Assembly (NCBI GenBank): GCA_002344975.1
Contig: DDUV01000008.1
Span: forward strand, 1 to 64,000
DNA length: 64,000 nt
Direction: 5' to 3'
DNA from: Saprospiraceae bacterium UBA2329
GTDB taxonomy: Bacteria > Bacteroidota > Bacteroidia > Chitinophagales > Saprospiraceae
Shown: positions 40,509 through 49,549 of the stretch, one piece after another
Numbering within the stretch: the stretch's first letter is position 1
How the letters are laid out: each line of letters opens with the position of its first letter
Notes under the pieces: model-generated
The model's database searches: none
The model's input: only the letters and a program-made list of their open reading frames with translations
Told to the model about the DNA's origin: nothing
Made by a program: the position numbers and the translations under genes

Positions 40509-41861
40509 TTACAGCAATGCTGTCATTTTTTCGGCTTCTCTGATGCCGCTCAGATATGCGCCGTGAACGGTTGAAAAATAGTCGGCTTCTGTATGTTCTC
40601 CTGCAAAAAACACCTTGTTGTTGACCGCTGCCGCCAGATCGTCGAAATGCCGCATTTCCGTACCCACTGCCGTGTAAGAATAAGCCCCGAACGCGTTGGG
40701 ATTGCCGCCCCATTTGGTTCTGAGCATATTCTGCGGAGCGGGAACGGACGAGCCATACACGTCTCGCAGGTGCGCCAGTATCTGTTCAATGACTTGCGCA
40801 TCGGTCATGGTTTCGGTTTGGCGGGCATCATCGGCGTAAGCGAAAGTCATCAGCGCATGGCTGCCCGGATGAAACTTGTTGACGTTGACAAAATAGTTGA
40901 ATTTGTCCTTCGCTTCCGGCGTGTAGCAAATGTACTGCACATCTTCCCAAAATGTAGCATTCCAGATCAATAAAAACTTGTTGACGCAGTTCATGCCCAC
41001 TTTTTGGATGGCGGTTTGCTTGTTGGCGGGCAGGGCGGGCACAAACTCGATGGCGTTGTTTTTGAGTACGCCCAATGGAACCGTGACGAGTACAAAATCG
41101 GCCTCCGATATGCTGCCGTTGTGCGTAATCTGCACTTTATCAGCACTGTATTCAATGCGGGTAACGCGCTGATTCAGGCGGATGTCCAAGTTTTTGGCCA
41201 AGTGATCGGCAATGGTATCGTAGCCGTTGACGGCAATTTTCTCCGCACCGCCGTATTCCTCGCCGGCATCGTACAGCAGCGACGAAAGTTGGTCCAAATC
41301 GCCGGTATCGAAAGTGATGTAGGTGGAAAGGAAAAACCGCCACAACCGACTGTCTGCCCGCTCAGGGTATTGTTGAAAAAAGACCTCCTCGAAACTCTTA
41401 TTGGCTGCGCCCCGGCTGCTCAGCGTGCGCAGGGTTTCGTACAGGGCGTCTTCGGTATTGCCGAAAACGGCATCGGAATAAGCAGTTCCGCCCAGATCGT
41501 AGGCTTTGATGCTGTCGTCGCGGGTCTCGTAAGTGTCCATGCCGGCCTGCCGGGCCAATTTGGTGACGGGATTTCCCTTGACCCCGTGAATCCAGCTCGC
41601 GCCTTCGTCAAAGGCAATGCCGAGCGAGCGATTGCTGCGCAGCCGTCCGCCCACTTTTTCCTGGGCTTCCAGCACCGTCACGGCAAAACCTTCTTTTCGG
41701 AGCGCTTCACCGGCGGCCAATCCCGCAATGCCCGCCCCGACGACGATGACCGATCTCCCGTTGGGCCGAATCTCCTTTTCACAGGCAGTCAGCAGCCCCG
41801 GCGCCAGGTACATCGCCGCCGCCGCTTTGGCTGATTGTCTGATAAAGGTTCTTCTTTTCAT
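40509..41861 (-). CDS. Flavin monoamine oxidase, Tat-exported probable lipoprotein
   Basis: A 450-residue amine oxidase of the MAO/polyamine-oxidase family. The N-terminus MKRRTFIRQS is a Tat-like twin-Arg signal followed by LLTAC (lipobox, Cys27), so it is likely a Tat-exported lipoprotein. The FAD site is VIVVGAGIAGLAAGEAL (38-54) with GGRLRSNR; the C-terminal FAD contact is VFFAGEHTEADYFSTVHGAYLSG. Substrate amine unknown. Co-directional with glnS, four bases apart. Confidence 0.88.
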   Translation of the reverse strand: MKRRTFIRQSAKAAAAMYLAPGLLTACEKEIRPNGRSVIVVGAGIAGLAAGEALRKEGFAVTVLEAQEKVGGRLRSNRSLGIAFDEGASWIHGVKGNPVTKLARQAGMDTYETRDDSIKAYDLGGTAYSDAVFGNTEDALYETLRTLSSRGAANKSFEEVFFQQYPERADSRLWRFFLSTYITFDTGDLDQLSSLLYDAGEEYGGAEKIAVNGYDTIADHLAKNLDIRLNQRVTRIEYSADKVQITHNGSISEADFVLVTVPLGVLKNNAIEFVPALPANKQTAIQKVGMNCVNKFLLIWNATFWEDVQYICYTPEAKDKFNYFVNVNKFHPGSHALMTFAYADDARQTETMTDAQVIEQILAHLRDVYGSSVPAPQNMLRTKWGGNPNAFGAYSYTAVGTEMRHFDDLAAAVNNKVFFAGEHTEADYFSTVHGAYLSGIREAEKMTALL

Positions 41862-41890
41862 AAAACTAAGTAAATTACGTTTGCATGCTT

Positions 41891-41941
41891 AGTGAAGGGG
41901 TGACTACGGGGCTGAATCGCCGGCTGAGTCACCCCTTCACT
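41891..41941. repeat. Perfect 15-bp inverted repeat
   Basis: AGTGAAGGGGTGACT (41891-41905) and its exact complement (41927-41941) with a 21-base spacer, between argS and the amine oxidase gene on the minus strand. Part of the arm (AGTCACCCCTTC) recurs at about 38242-38253. Confidence 0.65.
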
Positions 41942-41990
41942 ACCCTGCTCAGAGACGGGAAGGTTCGCATGAAAACAGGGGCGATTCTCC

Positions 41991-42073
41991 TCACCCACTC
42001 ACCACTCACCCACTCACCACTCACCACTCACCCACTCACCTCTGGCACCACTCACCCACTCACCTCTCACCCC
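41991..42073. repeat. CACTCACC microsatellite-like tract
   Basis: Irregular tandem CACTCACC/CACTCACCC units fill ~80 bases immediately downstream of the argS stop (minus strand). No spacer-repeat structure; not a CRISPR array. Confidence 0.75.
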
Positions 42074-42080
42074 TGCCTCC

Positions 42081-43931
42081 TCACATCTTCTCCGGCATCT
42101 CAATTCCAATCATACCCATCGCCGTTTGCAGCACCTGCGCCACCATGCGACTGAGTTTCAGGCGGAAGGCTTTGGCGGCCTCGCTTTCGGCGCGGAGGAT
42201 GGAGTGATCGTGGTAAAACTTGTGGAACGCCTTGGCCAGATTGTACGCATACCCCGCGATGTGCGAAGGATCGTACTCGGCAGCGGCGCGGGCCACCAGA
42301 TCGGGAAACTCGTACAAACTGCGAATCAACTCCTTCTCCTGCTCCTGCAAAACGGCGTACTCCTGCGAGGCGCTGCCGCCCATGCCGTCCTCTTCTGCTT
42401 TGCGCAATACCGAGCGGATGCGCACATACGCATTTTGGATGTACGGACCGGTTTGCCCCTGTAAATCAACCGATTCAGTAGGGTCGAACACCATGCTCTT
42501 GCGGGGCGTCACCTTGATGATGTGGAACTTGAGGGCCGCCAATCCGATGCGCCGCACAATGGATTCCTGCTCTTCGGGCGATAAATCGGCCAAAGCGCCG
42601 CGCTCCTGCGAACCGGCCCGCGCCTCGGCAATGACCTCCGCCATCAGATCGTCGGCGTCCACCACGGTGCCTTCCCGCGATTTCATTCTGCCGGAAGGCA
42701 AATTGACCATGCCGTAAGCCAAGTGGTACAGGCCGCCGGAATAGGGTTCCTGCAATTTTTTCAGCACCTCGAACAGCGCCTGAAAATGGTAATTCTGCTC
42801 GTCGGCCACCACATAAGCCATGCGCGAAATGCCGAAATCGTCGTAGCGCAGGCGGGCCGTTCCGAGGTCTTGAGTGATGTAAACCGAGGTGCCGTCGCGG
42901 CGGAGCAGCACCTTTTGGTCCATGCCCACGTCTTCGAGGTTGACCCAGACGGAACCGTCGTCTTTTTTGTGAAAAACGCCCTCGGCTAAGCCCTTTTCCA
43001 CCATGCCTTTGCCCAGCAGGTAGGTCTCGGATTCGTAGTAATATTTGTCGAAAGAAGCTCCGATGGCGGCCAGTGTTTCCTCAAAACCGGCATACACCCA
43101 GCCGTTCATTTTTTTCCAGAGCGCTACGGTTTCCGGGTCGCCGGATTCCCAACTGCGCAACATTTCGGAGGCTTCGCGCCCCAGCGCACTGTGCTCGTTG
43201 AAGTATTTGTCTTTGTAATCTTTAAAAAACTGTTCCGGCGATTGGCCCTCTTTTTTCTGGGCTTCATACACGCTGCCGGCCGTTTCGCCCTGCTGCCATT
43301 CGGCGTATTCTTCGCGAAAGCGCTTCTCAAATTCCACATAATAATCGCCCACGAAATGGTCGCTCTTGATGCCTGTAGATTCGGGCGTGGCGCCGCCTGA
43401 AAACTTTTGCCAGGCCAGCATACTCTTGCAGATGGCGATGCCCCGGTCGTTGATGATCTGCACGCGCACCACATCGTAGCCGGCAGCTTCGAGGATGCGG
43501 GCGGTGGATTCGCCGAGCAGGATGTTGCGCACATGGCCCAGGTGCAGGGGCTTGTTGGTATTGGGCGAGCAATATTCCACCATCACTTTTTCGCCGTTGG
43601 AGGCATGGCGACCGTAATCTGCCTGCGCGAAATGCTCCTCCAAAAAGCCGCTCCACACGGTATCGGACAGGACTATATTGAGGAACCCCTTGACCACGTT
43701 GAAGTCGGCCACTGCGGGCAAGTGCGTTTTGAGGTACTCGCCGAGTTCCTGCCCGATGGCGTCGGGCGATTTTTTTACAAACTTGGTGAAGGGAAAAACG
43801 ACGATGGTATAATCGCCGGCAAACTCCTTGCGGGTGGGCGTCAGGGCAATGTCCTGCGGTTGAACGGCTTGTCCAAACAGAGCTGTTACGCCCTCTGCTG
43901 CGGCCTGTTGTATGTTTTTGATGATGTCCAT
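42081..43931 (-). CDS. argS: Arginyl-tRNA synthetase
   Basis: A 616-residue class I synthetase. N-terminal tRNA-recognition domain, SPNTNKPLHLGHVRN (HLGH at 130-133), a degenerate KMSKS region (GRMKSREGTVV) and the DALR anticodon domain at the end (YAYNLAKAFHKFYHDHSIL). ATG 43931 is chosen because TACCTTTG at 43958-43965 precedes it and the upstream 43 residues lack family similarity. Confidence 0.95.
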   Translation of the reverse strand: MDIIKNIQQAAAEGVTALFGQAVQPQDIALTPTRKEFAGDYTIVVFPFTKFVKKSPDAIGQELGEYLKTHLPAVADFNVVKGFLNIVLSDTVWSGFLEEHFAQADYGRHASNGEKVMVEYCSPNTNKPLHLGHVRNILLGESTARILEAAGYDVVRVQIINDRGIAICKSMLAWQKFSGGATPESTGIKSDHFVGDYYVEFEKRFREEYAEWQQGETAGSVYEAQKKEGQSPEQFFKDYKDKYFNEHSALGREASEMLRSWESGDPETVALWKKMNGWVYAGFEETLAAIGASFDKYYYESETYLLGKGMVEKGLAEGVFHKKDDGSVWVNLEDVGMDQKVLLRRDGTSVYITQDLGTARLRYDDFGISRMAYVVADEQNYHFQALFEVLKKLQEPYSGGLYHLAYGMVNLPSGRMKSREGTVVDADDLMAEVIAEARAGSQERGALADLSPEEQESIVRRIGLAALKFHIIKVTPRKSMVFDPTESVDLQGQTGPYIQNAYVRIRSVLRKAEEDGMGGSASQEYAVLQEQEKELIRSLYEFPDLVARAAAEYDPSHIAGYAYNLAKAFHKFYHDHSILRAESEAAKAFRLKLSRMVAQVLQTAMGMIGIEMPEKM

Positions 43932-43957
43932 TGTAAAAGCGCTTTTGAGCGAGGGGG

Positions 43958-43965
43958 CAAAGGTA
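43958..43965 (-). promoter_or_regulatory. -7 box for argS
   Basis: TACCTTTG on the minus strand, 26 bases before ATG 43931. The leader carries AAAAGCGCTTTT, a 12-base palindrome (about 43935-43946). Confidence 0.65.
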
Positions 43966-44140
43966 AGAAAGCGGCGGTATTTTGAGCCGGTCGGCTTGCT
44001 ATTTTGCAGGGCCAACCCCGCAGAACATTCACTCGCAGGCCCGCGCCGGGTCTGAAACAAAGCCCCATTTTCAAGTCATTTTTTTTTCAAAAAATCTGAT
44101 TTTTTTAATACCAAAACTATGCCGTTTTGCGAGCAATGAC

Positions 44141-44148
44141 TATCTTTA
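44141..44148 (+). promoter_or_regulatory. Possible -7 box before the 541-residue secreted protein
   Basis: TATCTTTA, one base from consensus. It would give a ~160-base leader ahead of ATG 44316 that contains the small frame at 44193-44285. Confidence 0.4.
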
Positions 44149-44192
44149 CACCATCAAACAGTACAAAAATCCTGACGAAAAAACCAGCCTCC

Positions 44193-44285
44193 ATGCCGGA
44201 ATTACACTCTTCTTGCCAACACTGCGATAAGCCCTTTTCTCCCGATGCCCTGGAGGCAAAACGCCGCCCATTTCGCCCTTTGTAA
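44193..44285 (+). CDS. Possible 30-residue zinc-ribbon-like peptide
   Basis: MPELHSSCQHCDKPFSPDAL ... ending RRPFRPL has one CxxC pair like the first half of a zinc ribbon. It may be a leader peptide, a truncated gene or chance. Together with the argS promoter and the box at 44141 it is all I see in the 384-base gap 43932-44315. Confidence 0.25.
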   Translation: MPELHSSCQHCDKPFSPDALEAKRRPFRPL

Positions 44286-44315
44286 CCTGATTATTTCACA
44301 AATAAATTTCTACAA

Positions 44316-45941
44316 ATGAAGAACAACTACCTTTTGCTCCTCGTCGCCTGCATTTTGGCAAGCAGCAGCCTTTTCGGCCAACGCCTCAAAGACAAGCGCG
44401 CCCAGATCAACTATGTGTCTTTGCCCACGAAGAAGGTTCCCGATTCCTACACGACTTATTCCGTGCAGGTTTACGGCAGCGCCGTCACAGATGCGGGCCA
44501 TTCCAATCAGGCATTGGAAAACAAAATCGTGATGGACGGCTTCAAGCGCGTCAACTATCAGGAAGGCGGCGGACACCTTCGCATCGTGATGAACATGGGA
44601 TATACTACTCAGGGTCGGGCAGAGTACAAGTCGAACAAAATCACCAAAAAAGACGAAAAAACCGGCGTTGAAACCGTCACCTGGGAGTACTGGTATGAGG
44701 TGCCCCTGAACCTCAGCGCCGTATTCAATATTTACGATCCGGCGGGCAATATACTCACGACCTACAGCAAAAATTTTGCAGGCAAAAAATCCACTTCCAG
44801 ATATAGCAAGTCCGATGATTTATCGAAAAATTACAACGCCAACATCAACCGAATGAGGAAAGAGGTGGCGCTGGAGGTCATCAACGATTTGATGAGGGAG
44901 GTCGTCCCCATCGTTTCCGATCAATTCGATTTTGATAAAAGACACGACAATCCTGAGTTTTTCATCATCGAAAATTATCCCTCCGAGCCTGATTATCAAA
45001 AGTATTTTGAGCTGCTGGATACCGAATGGAAGAAAATTGACTCTGCCGTTCCGACCTCCGAGTTGAAAGCAAAATTCGGCCCGGCCCTGGCGTTCTACGA
45101 AAAAGAGGCTGAAATAGATGCCAAAGGCGACAAGAAGCTGCTCAAAGTCTTTGAAGCCGCCAACTACAATGCCGCCCTGCTCAATTTCTACCTCGACGAT
45201 TTTGAAAAAGCCGTGCGCTATGCCAATCGCGTCATCGCTTCCGAAGGCGGCAAACACAGAAAATCTTCCGACCTCATCGAACGCGTGCAGAAAACCAAAC
45301 AACTCATGGACATGCACGGCGTCAATACCCTGCACTATGCCCGCGACCTGAGCAATGCAATACCGCCTGCCGCCATGAAGGCATTGGAAAAAGCACAGGA
45401 GCAATTGGAAAGTGACAACAACCTGCTTCGCGGTGTGATCGTCATCAAGGGGGAGACCATTGAGGGCACTGTTGTGAGCGAAAAAGGCGTGGAAGAATTG
45501 GATTTCAGCGACAAAGGCAATACCAAATTCATGGATGCCTCGAAAAAAGAGTACAGCTACTCGGCCAAAGAAATTGAGGCGTTTTCCATCGGTACGCGCA
45601 ATTTTGTAAAGAAAAATTTTGCGCCCTGCGCCAAAGGCAAAGTGGAGCCGACGACGCACATTTTGGAAGAGATTTACACCTCCGACAAAATTGTACTGTA
45701 CAAATACTACCCTTCCGCCGGCGCGCTGAGCGATGCCAAAATGGAGTTCGCGTTCAAAAAAGCGAGCGATACCGACCCCATTTCGCTGTACGATACGCGT
45801 TTCCTCATTCTGAAAAAAGGTCTGGCGACGTACTTCTCCGATTGCGCCGACCTCAAAGCCATGTGTGAGCAGGGCGAGATCACCAACGATCAGGAGGGCT
45901 TGCTGAAAGCTGCGCGGATTTATGCGGAGTTGTGTGAGTAA
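44316..45941 (+). CDS. Large secreted protein, unknown function
   Basis: A 541-residue protein with signal peptide MKNNYLLLLVACILASSSLFGQ. The N-terminal ~190 residues are beta-rich and start RLKDKRAQINYVSLPTKKVP; the middle (~200-340) is helical with TPR-like wording (ALLNFYLDDFEKAVRYANRVIASEGGKHRKSSDL); the C-terminal part is beta-rich (GVIVIKGETIEGTVVSEKGVEELDFSDKG) with three Cys. No T9SS domain or lipobox, so a periplasmic location is likely. Family not recognised. Ends before a bidirectional hairpin shared with galK. Confidence 0.75.
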   Translation: MKNNYLLLLVACILASSSLFGQRLKDKRAQINYVSLPTKKVPDSYTTYSVQVYGSAVTDAGHSNQALENKIVMDGFKRVNYQEGGGHLRIVMNMGYTTQGRAEYKSNKITKKDEKTGVETVTWEYWYEVPLNLSAVFNIYDPAGNILTTYSKNFAGKKSTSRYSKSDDLSKNYNANINRMRKEVALEVINDLMREVVPIVSDQFDFDKRHDNPEFFIIENYPSEPDYQKYFELLDTEWKKIDSAVPTSELKAKFGPALAFYEKEAEIDAKGDKKLLKVFEAANYNAALLNFYLDDFEKAVRYANRVIASEGGKHRKSSDLIERVQKTKQLMDMHGVNTLHYARDLSNAIPPAAMKALEKAQEQLESDNNLLRGVIVIKGETIEGTVVSEKGVEELDFSDKGNTKFMDASKKEYSYSAKEIEAFSIGTRNFVKKNFAPCAKGKVEPTTHILEEIYTSDKIVLYKYYPSAGALSDAKMEFAFKKASDTDPISLYDTRFLILKKGLATYFSDCADLKAMCEQGEITNDQEGLLKAARIYAELCE

Positions 45942-45955
45942 TGGAAGACACAACC

Positions 45956-45993
45956 GGCGGCTCACTCAAAGCTTGGTCTTTGGGCGAGCCGCC
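45956..45993. terminator. Bidirectional hairpin between convergent genes
   Basis: GGCGGCTC (45956-45963) pairs with GAGCCGCC (45986-45993); an inner CAAAG/CTTTG stem extends it. It sits in the 56-base gap between the 541-residue protein gene and galK. Confidence 0.62.
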
Positions 45994-45997
45994 CATT

Positions 45998-47134
45998 TCA
46001 TTGTCGGATGACTTTTGCCCCATCCCCGATAACGACCTCAACCGGCGTCAAATCTATCCCGAAATGCCGGCTGTAAACGGATGAAACTTCCTCTACAAGC
46101 TCCGCAACCCTCTCTTTTTCAACGATGCTGATGGTACAACCTCCGAAGCCGCCGCCCATCATGCGGCTGCCGAGTACATAGTCTTTGTCGAGGGTTTGCT
46201 GCACCAAAAAATCGAGTTCCGGGCAGCTTACTTCGTAGTCGTTTTGCAGGCTGAAATGGGATTGGTACATCAGTTCGCCTACTGCGTTGAAGTCGCCGGC
46301 CAACAAGGCTTTCGTGGCGTCCAGCACGCGCTGATTTTCAGAAACGACATGGCGACAACGGCGGAAAACATGCTCCGGCAGTTGCTCTTCCATAGCTGCA
46401 ATTTGTTTTAGATTGACATCCCGCAGGTTCGCGATGCCGGGGTATTCCTGTTGCAAAATATGTACGCCCTGTTCGCACTCTGCCCGGCGGGTATTGTACT
46501 CGGAGGAGGCCAGCGAGTGCGATACATTGGTGTTGAGCAGCAGCAGTTGATAAGCGCCCAATTCGAGCGGAAAGTACTGAAAATCAAGGCTGCGGCAGTC
46601 CAACAACATCACATGGTCTTTCTTGCCCATGACGCCGGCAAACTGGTCCATGATGCCGCATTTGTTGCCGACAAAATTGTGCTCGGCCCGCTGCGAAGCC
46701 TTGATGAGTTGCCATTGATCAAATCCAAGTCCGAACAATTCATTGAGGGCAAGGGCGAAACTACATTCCAATGCCGCCGACGAACTCATACCGCTGCCGA
46801 TGGGCACATCGCTCTCAAATTCGGCGTCGAAACCGCTGATGACGCCGCCCAATTTTTGCAATTCACTAACGACGCCCATGACGTAGTTGGGCCAGCCTTT
46901 TTCTACGGGTGAAAAGTCGCGGAGGTCGAATGAAAAAGACTGCTGTGTGGCGCGGGCGGTCAGATGCACCGTAGAGGGTGTGCCGTTGCGGCGTGCCTGC
47001 ACGGTCATTTTGTGGCCAATGGCGGCGGGCAGCACAAAGCCGTCGTTGTAGTCGGTATGCTCGCCGATGATGTTGATGCGGCCGGGGGCTTGCGCAGTGG
47101 CGGCGTCTGTGGCGGTTGCTGCTTCTTTGGTCAT
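45998..47134 (-). CDS. galK: Galactokinase
   Basis: A 378-residue GHMP kinase that phosphorylates galactose at O1 for the Leloir pathway. The galactokinase signature PGRINIIGEHTDYNDGFVLP (17-36) and the GHMP ATP loop IGSGMSSSAALE are present; the C-terminal MMGGGFGGCTISIV closes the site. No galT, galE or transporter is adjacent. Promoter at 47165-47172. Confidence 0.95.
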   Translation of the reverse strand: MTKEAATATDAATAQAPGRINIIGEHTDYNDGFVLPAAIGHKMTVQARRNGTPSTVHLTARATQQSFSFDLRDFSPVEKGWPNYVMGVVSELQKLGGVISGFDAEFESDVPIGSGMSSSAALECSFALALNELFGLGFDQWQLIKASQRAEHNFVGNKCGIMDQFAGVMGKKDHVMLLDCRSLDFQYFPLELGAYQLLLLNTNVSHSLASSEYNTRRAECEQGVHILQQEYPGIANLRDVNLKQIAAMEEQLPEHVFRRCRHVVSENQRVLDATKALLAGDFNAVGELMYQSHFSLQNDYEVSCPELDFLVQQTLDKDYVLGSRMMGGGFGGCTISIVEKERVAELVEEVSSVYSRHFGIDLTPVEVVIGDGAKVIRQ

Positions 47135-47164
47135 GTCTGTTTATTTTATCATCAAAGATGGCAA

Positions 47165-47172
47165 CAAAGGTA
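47165..47172 (-). promoter_or_regulatory. -7 box for galK
   Basis: TACCTTTG on the minus strand, ~30 bases before ATG 47134. Confidence 0.62.
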
Positions 47173-47218
47173 TGGCCCCTCAGCAGTTATTTCGATTTAT
47201 TTCAGACAAGCCCTTTTC

Positions 47219-47815
47219 TCACAACCCGTGCCGGTCCAACAGAGACTCTGTCTGCATCATGCGCTCCAAAAAGGGGCGGCACTGCCGGAAATTGCGCCAG
47301 TGCATCCAGTGAAACACATTGTCCTGCACCAACAAAAACACGCCCTGCACCAACACCGCCCAGCCGAATCCCGACCACAACTCCGGGCGCGCCATGTCGG
47401 GCACGCGAGCCAGGGTGAGCAAATAAAGGCCGGCAAAGCAGTAAGCCGCATCCAAACCCACATTGAAGAGCATCATTTTTTCCACATGGCGCTGCACTTC
47501 AAAGCGTTTCAAAATATCGCCGCGCACAAACCGGCGCATGTAAGTGTGCTCGTACAGTTTCCACACAATGGCAAAATTGATACCGGCCCAACTCAGCCCC
47601 ATGAGCATGAAGTACTGCCAAAAACCAGATGCCCAAAGCAGCACCGGAGTGCCCGCCAGAAAATGCAGGATACACCACCAGCCCAATACGGCCGCGTGCT
47701 TGTGAATGATGAGCACGAAGCGAGCGTCGAAATCCCGCAACTCGTCCACAATGTCTTGTAATGGAAGCGGTTGGAACAAGGCGCTGAAGAAAAAGCGCCA
47801 GGTGAGCGTCGGCAT
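47219..47815 (-). CDS. Four-helix-type integral membrane protein (DUF6992-like)
   Basis: A 198-residue protein with about four hydrophobic segments: HAAVLGWWCILHFLAGTPVLLW, YFMLMGLSWAGINFAIVW, MMLFNVGLDAAYCFAGLYLL and GWAVLVQGVFLLVQDNVFHW. The FNVGLDAAY wording recalls a small Bacteroidota membrane family of unknown function (DUF6992, from memory). ATG 47815 is chosen because the promoter box at 47849-47856 lies upstream of it and downstream of the 47977 start. Confidence 0.7.
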   Translation of the reverse strand: MPTLTWRFFFSALFQPLPLQDIVDELRDFDARFVLIIHKHAAVLGWWCILHFLAGTPVLLWASGFWQYFMLMGLSWAGINFAIVWKLYEHTYMRRFVRGDILKRFEVQRHVEKMMLFNVGLDAAYCFAGLYLLTLARVPDMARPELWSGFGWAVLVQGVFLLVQDNVFHWMHWRNFRQCRPFLERMMQTESLLDRHGL

Positions 47816-47848
47816 GGCAGGCGGTTTTGGTGTAGCGAAAATGTGGGG

Positions 47849-47856
47849 CAAAGTTA
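47849..47856 (-). promoter_or_regulatory. -7 box for the DUF6992-like gene
   Basis: TAACTTTG on the minus strand, ~33 bases before ATG 47815. Confidence 0.6.
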
Positions 47857-47986
47857 CCGCGTCTGCCCGCCCACCCAGCCTTTGGGGCTGTAAAATGTGT
47901 GTAAAAAGTGATACTGGGAAGGCGACCGAAGAAGGGTTGGCGTCAACCACTTCAAAGGCTGTATTGTTGTAGGACAAAAACGATAT

Positions 47987-48235
47987 ATGGTCAGCGTAAG
48001 AGCATTATACGACGGGCATCAGTTGCAATTGCTGGAAAAAGTGAACATCCATTCCACGCAGGAAGTGATCGTCGTTTTTCCGTATTTAGACAGCAATACC
48101 CCGGATGATGACATTTCCGCAATCGAAATTGCCAATATGGTGCAAGACAGTGGCGCACTGGGTTTTCTGGCCAATGAACAAGAGGATATTTATTCGGACG
48201 AAGATATCAAGCAGCTTATGGCTTGTGGCCTGTAG
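47987..48235 (+). CDS. Small antitoxin-like protein
   Basis: An 82-residue protein. The N-terminus MVSVRALYDGHQLQLLEKVNIHSTQEVIVVF looks like the AbrB-type/DUF104-DUF2281 antitoxins (V-x-A-x-YDG-x-x-x-x-LE). The acidic C-terminal half, rich in Asp/Glu and ending EDIYSDEDIKQLMACGL, would bind a toxin or nothing known. No RelE/VapC-type partner follows; the next gene is arginine deiminase on the other strand. The stop runs into TAGCCAGCAGCTTGTAGCC, a repeat fragment. Confidence 0.55.
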   Translation: MVSVRALYDGHQLQLLEKVNIHSTQEVIVVFPYLDSNTPDDDISAIEIANMVQDSGALGFLANEQEDIYSDEDIKQLMACGL

Positions 48236-48268
48236 CCAGCAGCTTGTAGCCTGTGCTTAGATACCCCA

Positions 48269-49534
48269 TCACACCCCCACCCTCTCAATCGGACAAGTCA
48301 TGCAATGCGAACCGCCCCTGGCCCGCGATAACTCGCTGGAAGGCAACGTAATGATGGTGTTTTGCAACTGATCGGGCTGGATTCTGCCGGCCTCCACCGC
48401 TTTGAGGAAATCATACGCATGCAGGATGCTGTATCCCGCCGCCTCAAAAGCCTCTTCGGTTTTGGGGTTGCGGTCGTAGGTGAGCGCCACACCGGGACGG
48501 ATGGCCACGAGGTTGCAGCCGTCGGTCCATTGCTCGCGTTCCTGGTAGGGCGATTCTCCGTTGCCGCTGAGGATGAAGCGCATGGATGGGTTGATTTCTT
48601 CCAGAATAAAATCCTGCACAGAAGGGTAATACCCCGGTTTGCCATGCTTGCGCAACACTTCCACACTGGAGCTAAGTCCCTCGTTTACAATGGGTTTAAA
48701 CGACACGATATGATCGTGGTGTATCTGAGTAAAAATGGTATCAATGTGCATGCAGGAGCGGTCGTGAGGGATGTTGATCTGCGCCACATTGTTGACGATG
48801 CCGCGCTCCAGCAGGTAATGCGCCAAGGAGCGGATGCCGTGTTCGGAGGTGCGCTCGCTGTGGCCGATGAGCAGGTAGTCCTGATTGAGAATCATCATAT
48901 CGCCGCCCTCCACCGAGACCCATTCGCCGCGTTTGGAAGGCGGAAAAATATCCACTTTGTTGAGGTTGATGACCCTGCCGGCCTTGCGCATTTCCTGAAA
49001 TACCGGGTGCGACCAGAAGATGAACCGCGTGAGGAAGTTTTCCCGGAAACGGGCCTCTTTGGCGGCTTTGGTGACCACCACATGGTCGTTGACCACCACG
49101 GCAATATCGCGGGTGAAAATGAAATTCGGGATGGGATCAAACAGGATGTGATCGTCCTCTGCGTGGTAGCCGGTGATGAGCACTTCGGAGAGCGCCTCAT
49201 GCGGCAGTTCTTTGAGCAGGTCGTGGGTGGACTTGGGCAGTTCCTCATAGTTCACAATGAGGTCTAAAAGCTCCAGCTTGGTATCTCCGTCGGCATCCAG
49301 TGCTTCGAGGATGAGTTGCCGGGTTTCCATCACGTTGTCCTTGCCGAGAAAAGCGCCCAGCACGGCGGTGAAGGTGTCGTGTTCGGCCTGCATTCGGGGC
49401 AGGTGAACGATGTCGTCGAAAAGGAGTTCTTCGGCGCGTTTGGGCGAGATGCGGGAGATGCCGGAATCGGGCCGGTGTACAATAACCCGTTTGAGCCTTC
49501 CGATTTCGGAAGAGACGTTTACTTGGTTTGGCAT
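48269..49534 (-). CDS. arcA: Arginine deiminase
   Basis: A 421-residue guanidino-group hydrolase that converts arginine to citrulline and ammonia. SEIGRLKRVIVHRP at the start, FTRDIAVVV, the VEGGDMM acidic pair, HIDTIFTQI and the C-terminal RGGSHCMTCP with catalytic Cys411 are complete. No arcB, arcC or arcD lies nearby, so it may feed nitrogen metabolism rather than a full ADI pathway. Last gene of a four-gene run coaE - unknown - FAD oxidoreductase - arcA. Confidence 0.92.
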   Translation of the reverse strand: MPNQVNVSSEIGRLKRVIVHRPDSGISRISPKRAEELLFDDIVHLPRMQAEHDTFTAVLGAFLGKDNVMETRQLILEALDADGDTKLELLDLIVNYEELPKSTHDLLKELPHEALSEVLITGYHAEDDHILFDPIPNFIFTRDIAVVVNDHVVVTKAAKEARFRENFLTRFIFWSHPVFQEMRKAGRVINLNKVDIFPPSKRGEWVSVEGGDMMILNQDYLLIGHSERTSEHGIRSLAHYLLERGIVNNVAQINIPHDRSCMHIDTIFTQIHHDHIVSFKPIVNEGLSSSVEVLRKHGKPGYYPSVQDFILEEINPSMRFILSGNGESPYQEREQWTDGCNLVAIRPGVALTYDRNPKTEEAFEAAGYSILHAYDFLKAVEAGRIQPDQLQNTIITLPSSELSRARGGSHCMTCPIERVGV

Positions 49535-49549
49535 GATTGGTCAGAGCGT

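Noticed and set aside
41991..42073. CACTCACC tract as a CRISPR array
   Set aside because: Units are 8-9 bases with no spacers and no cas genes nearby.
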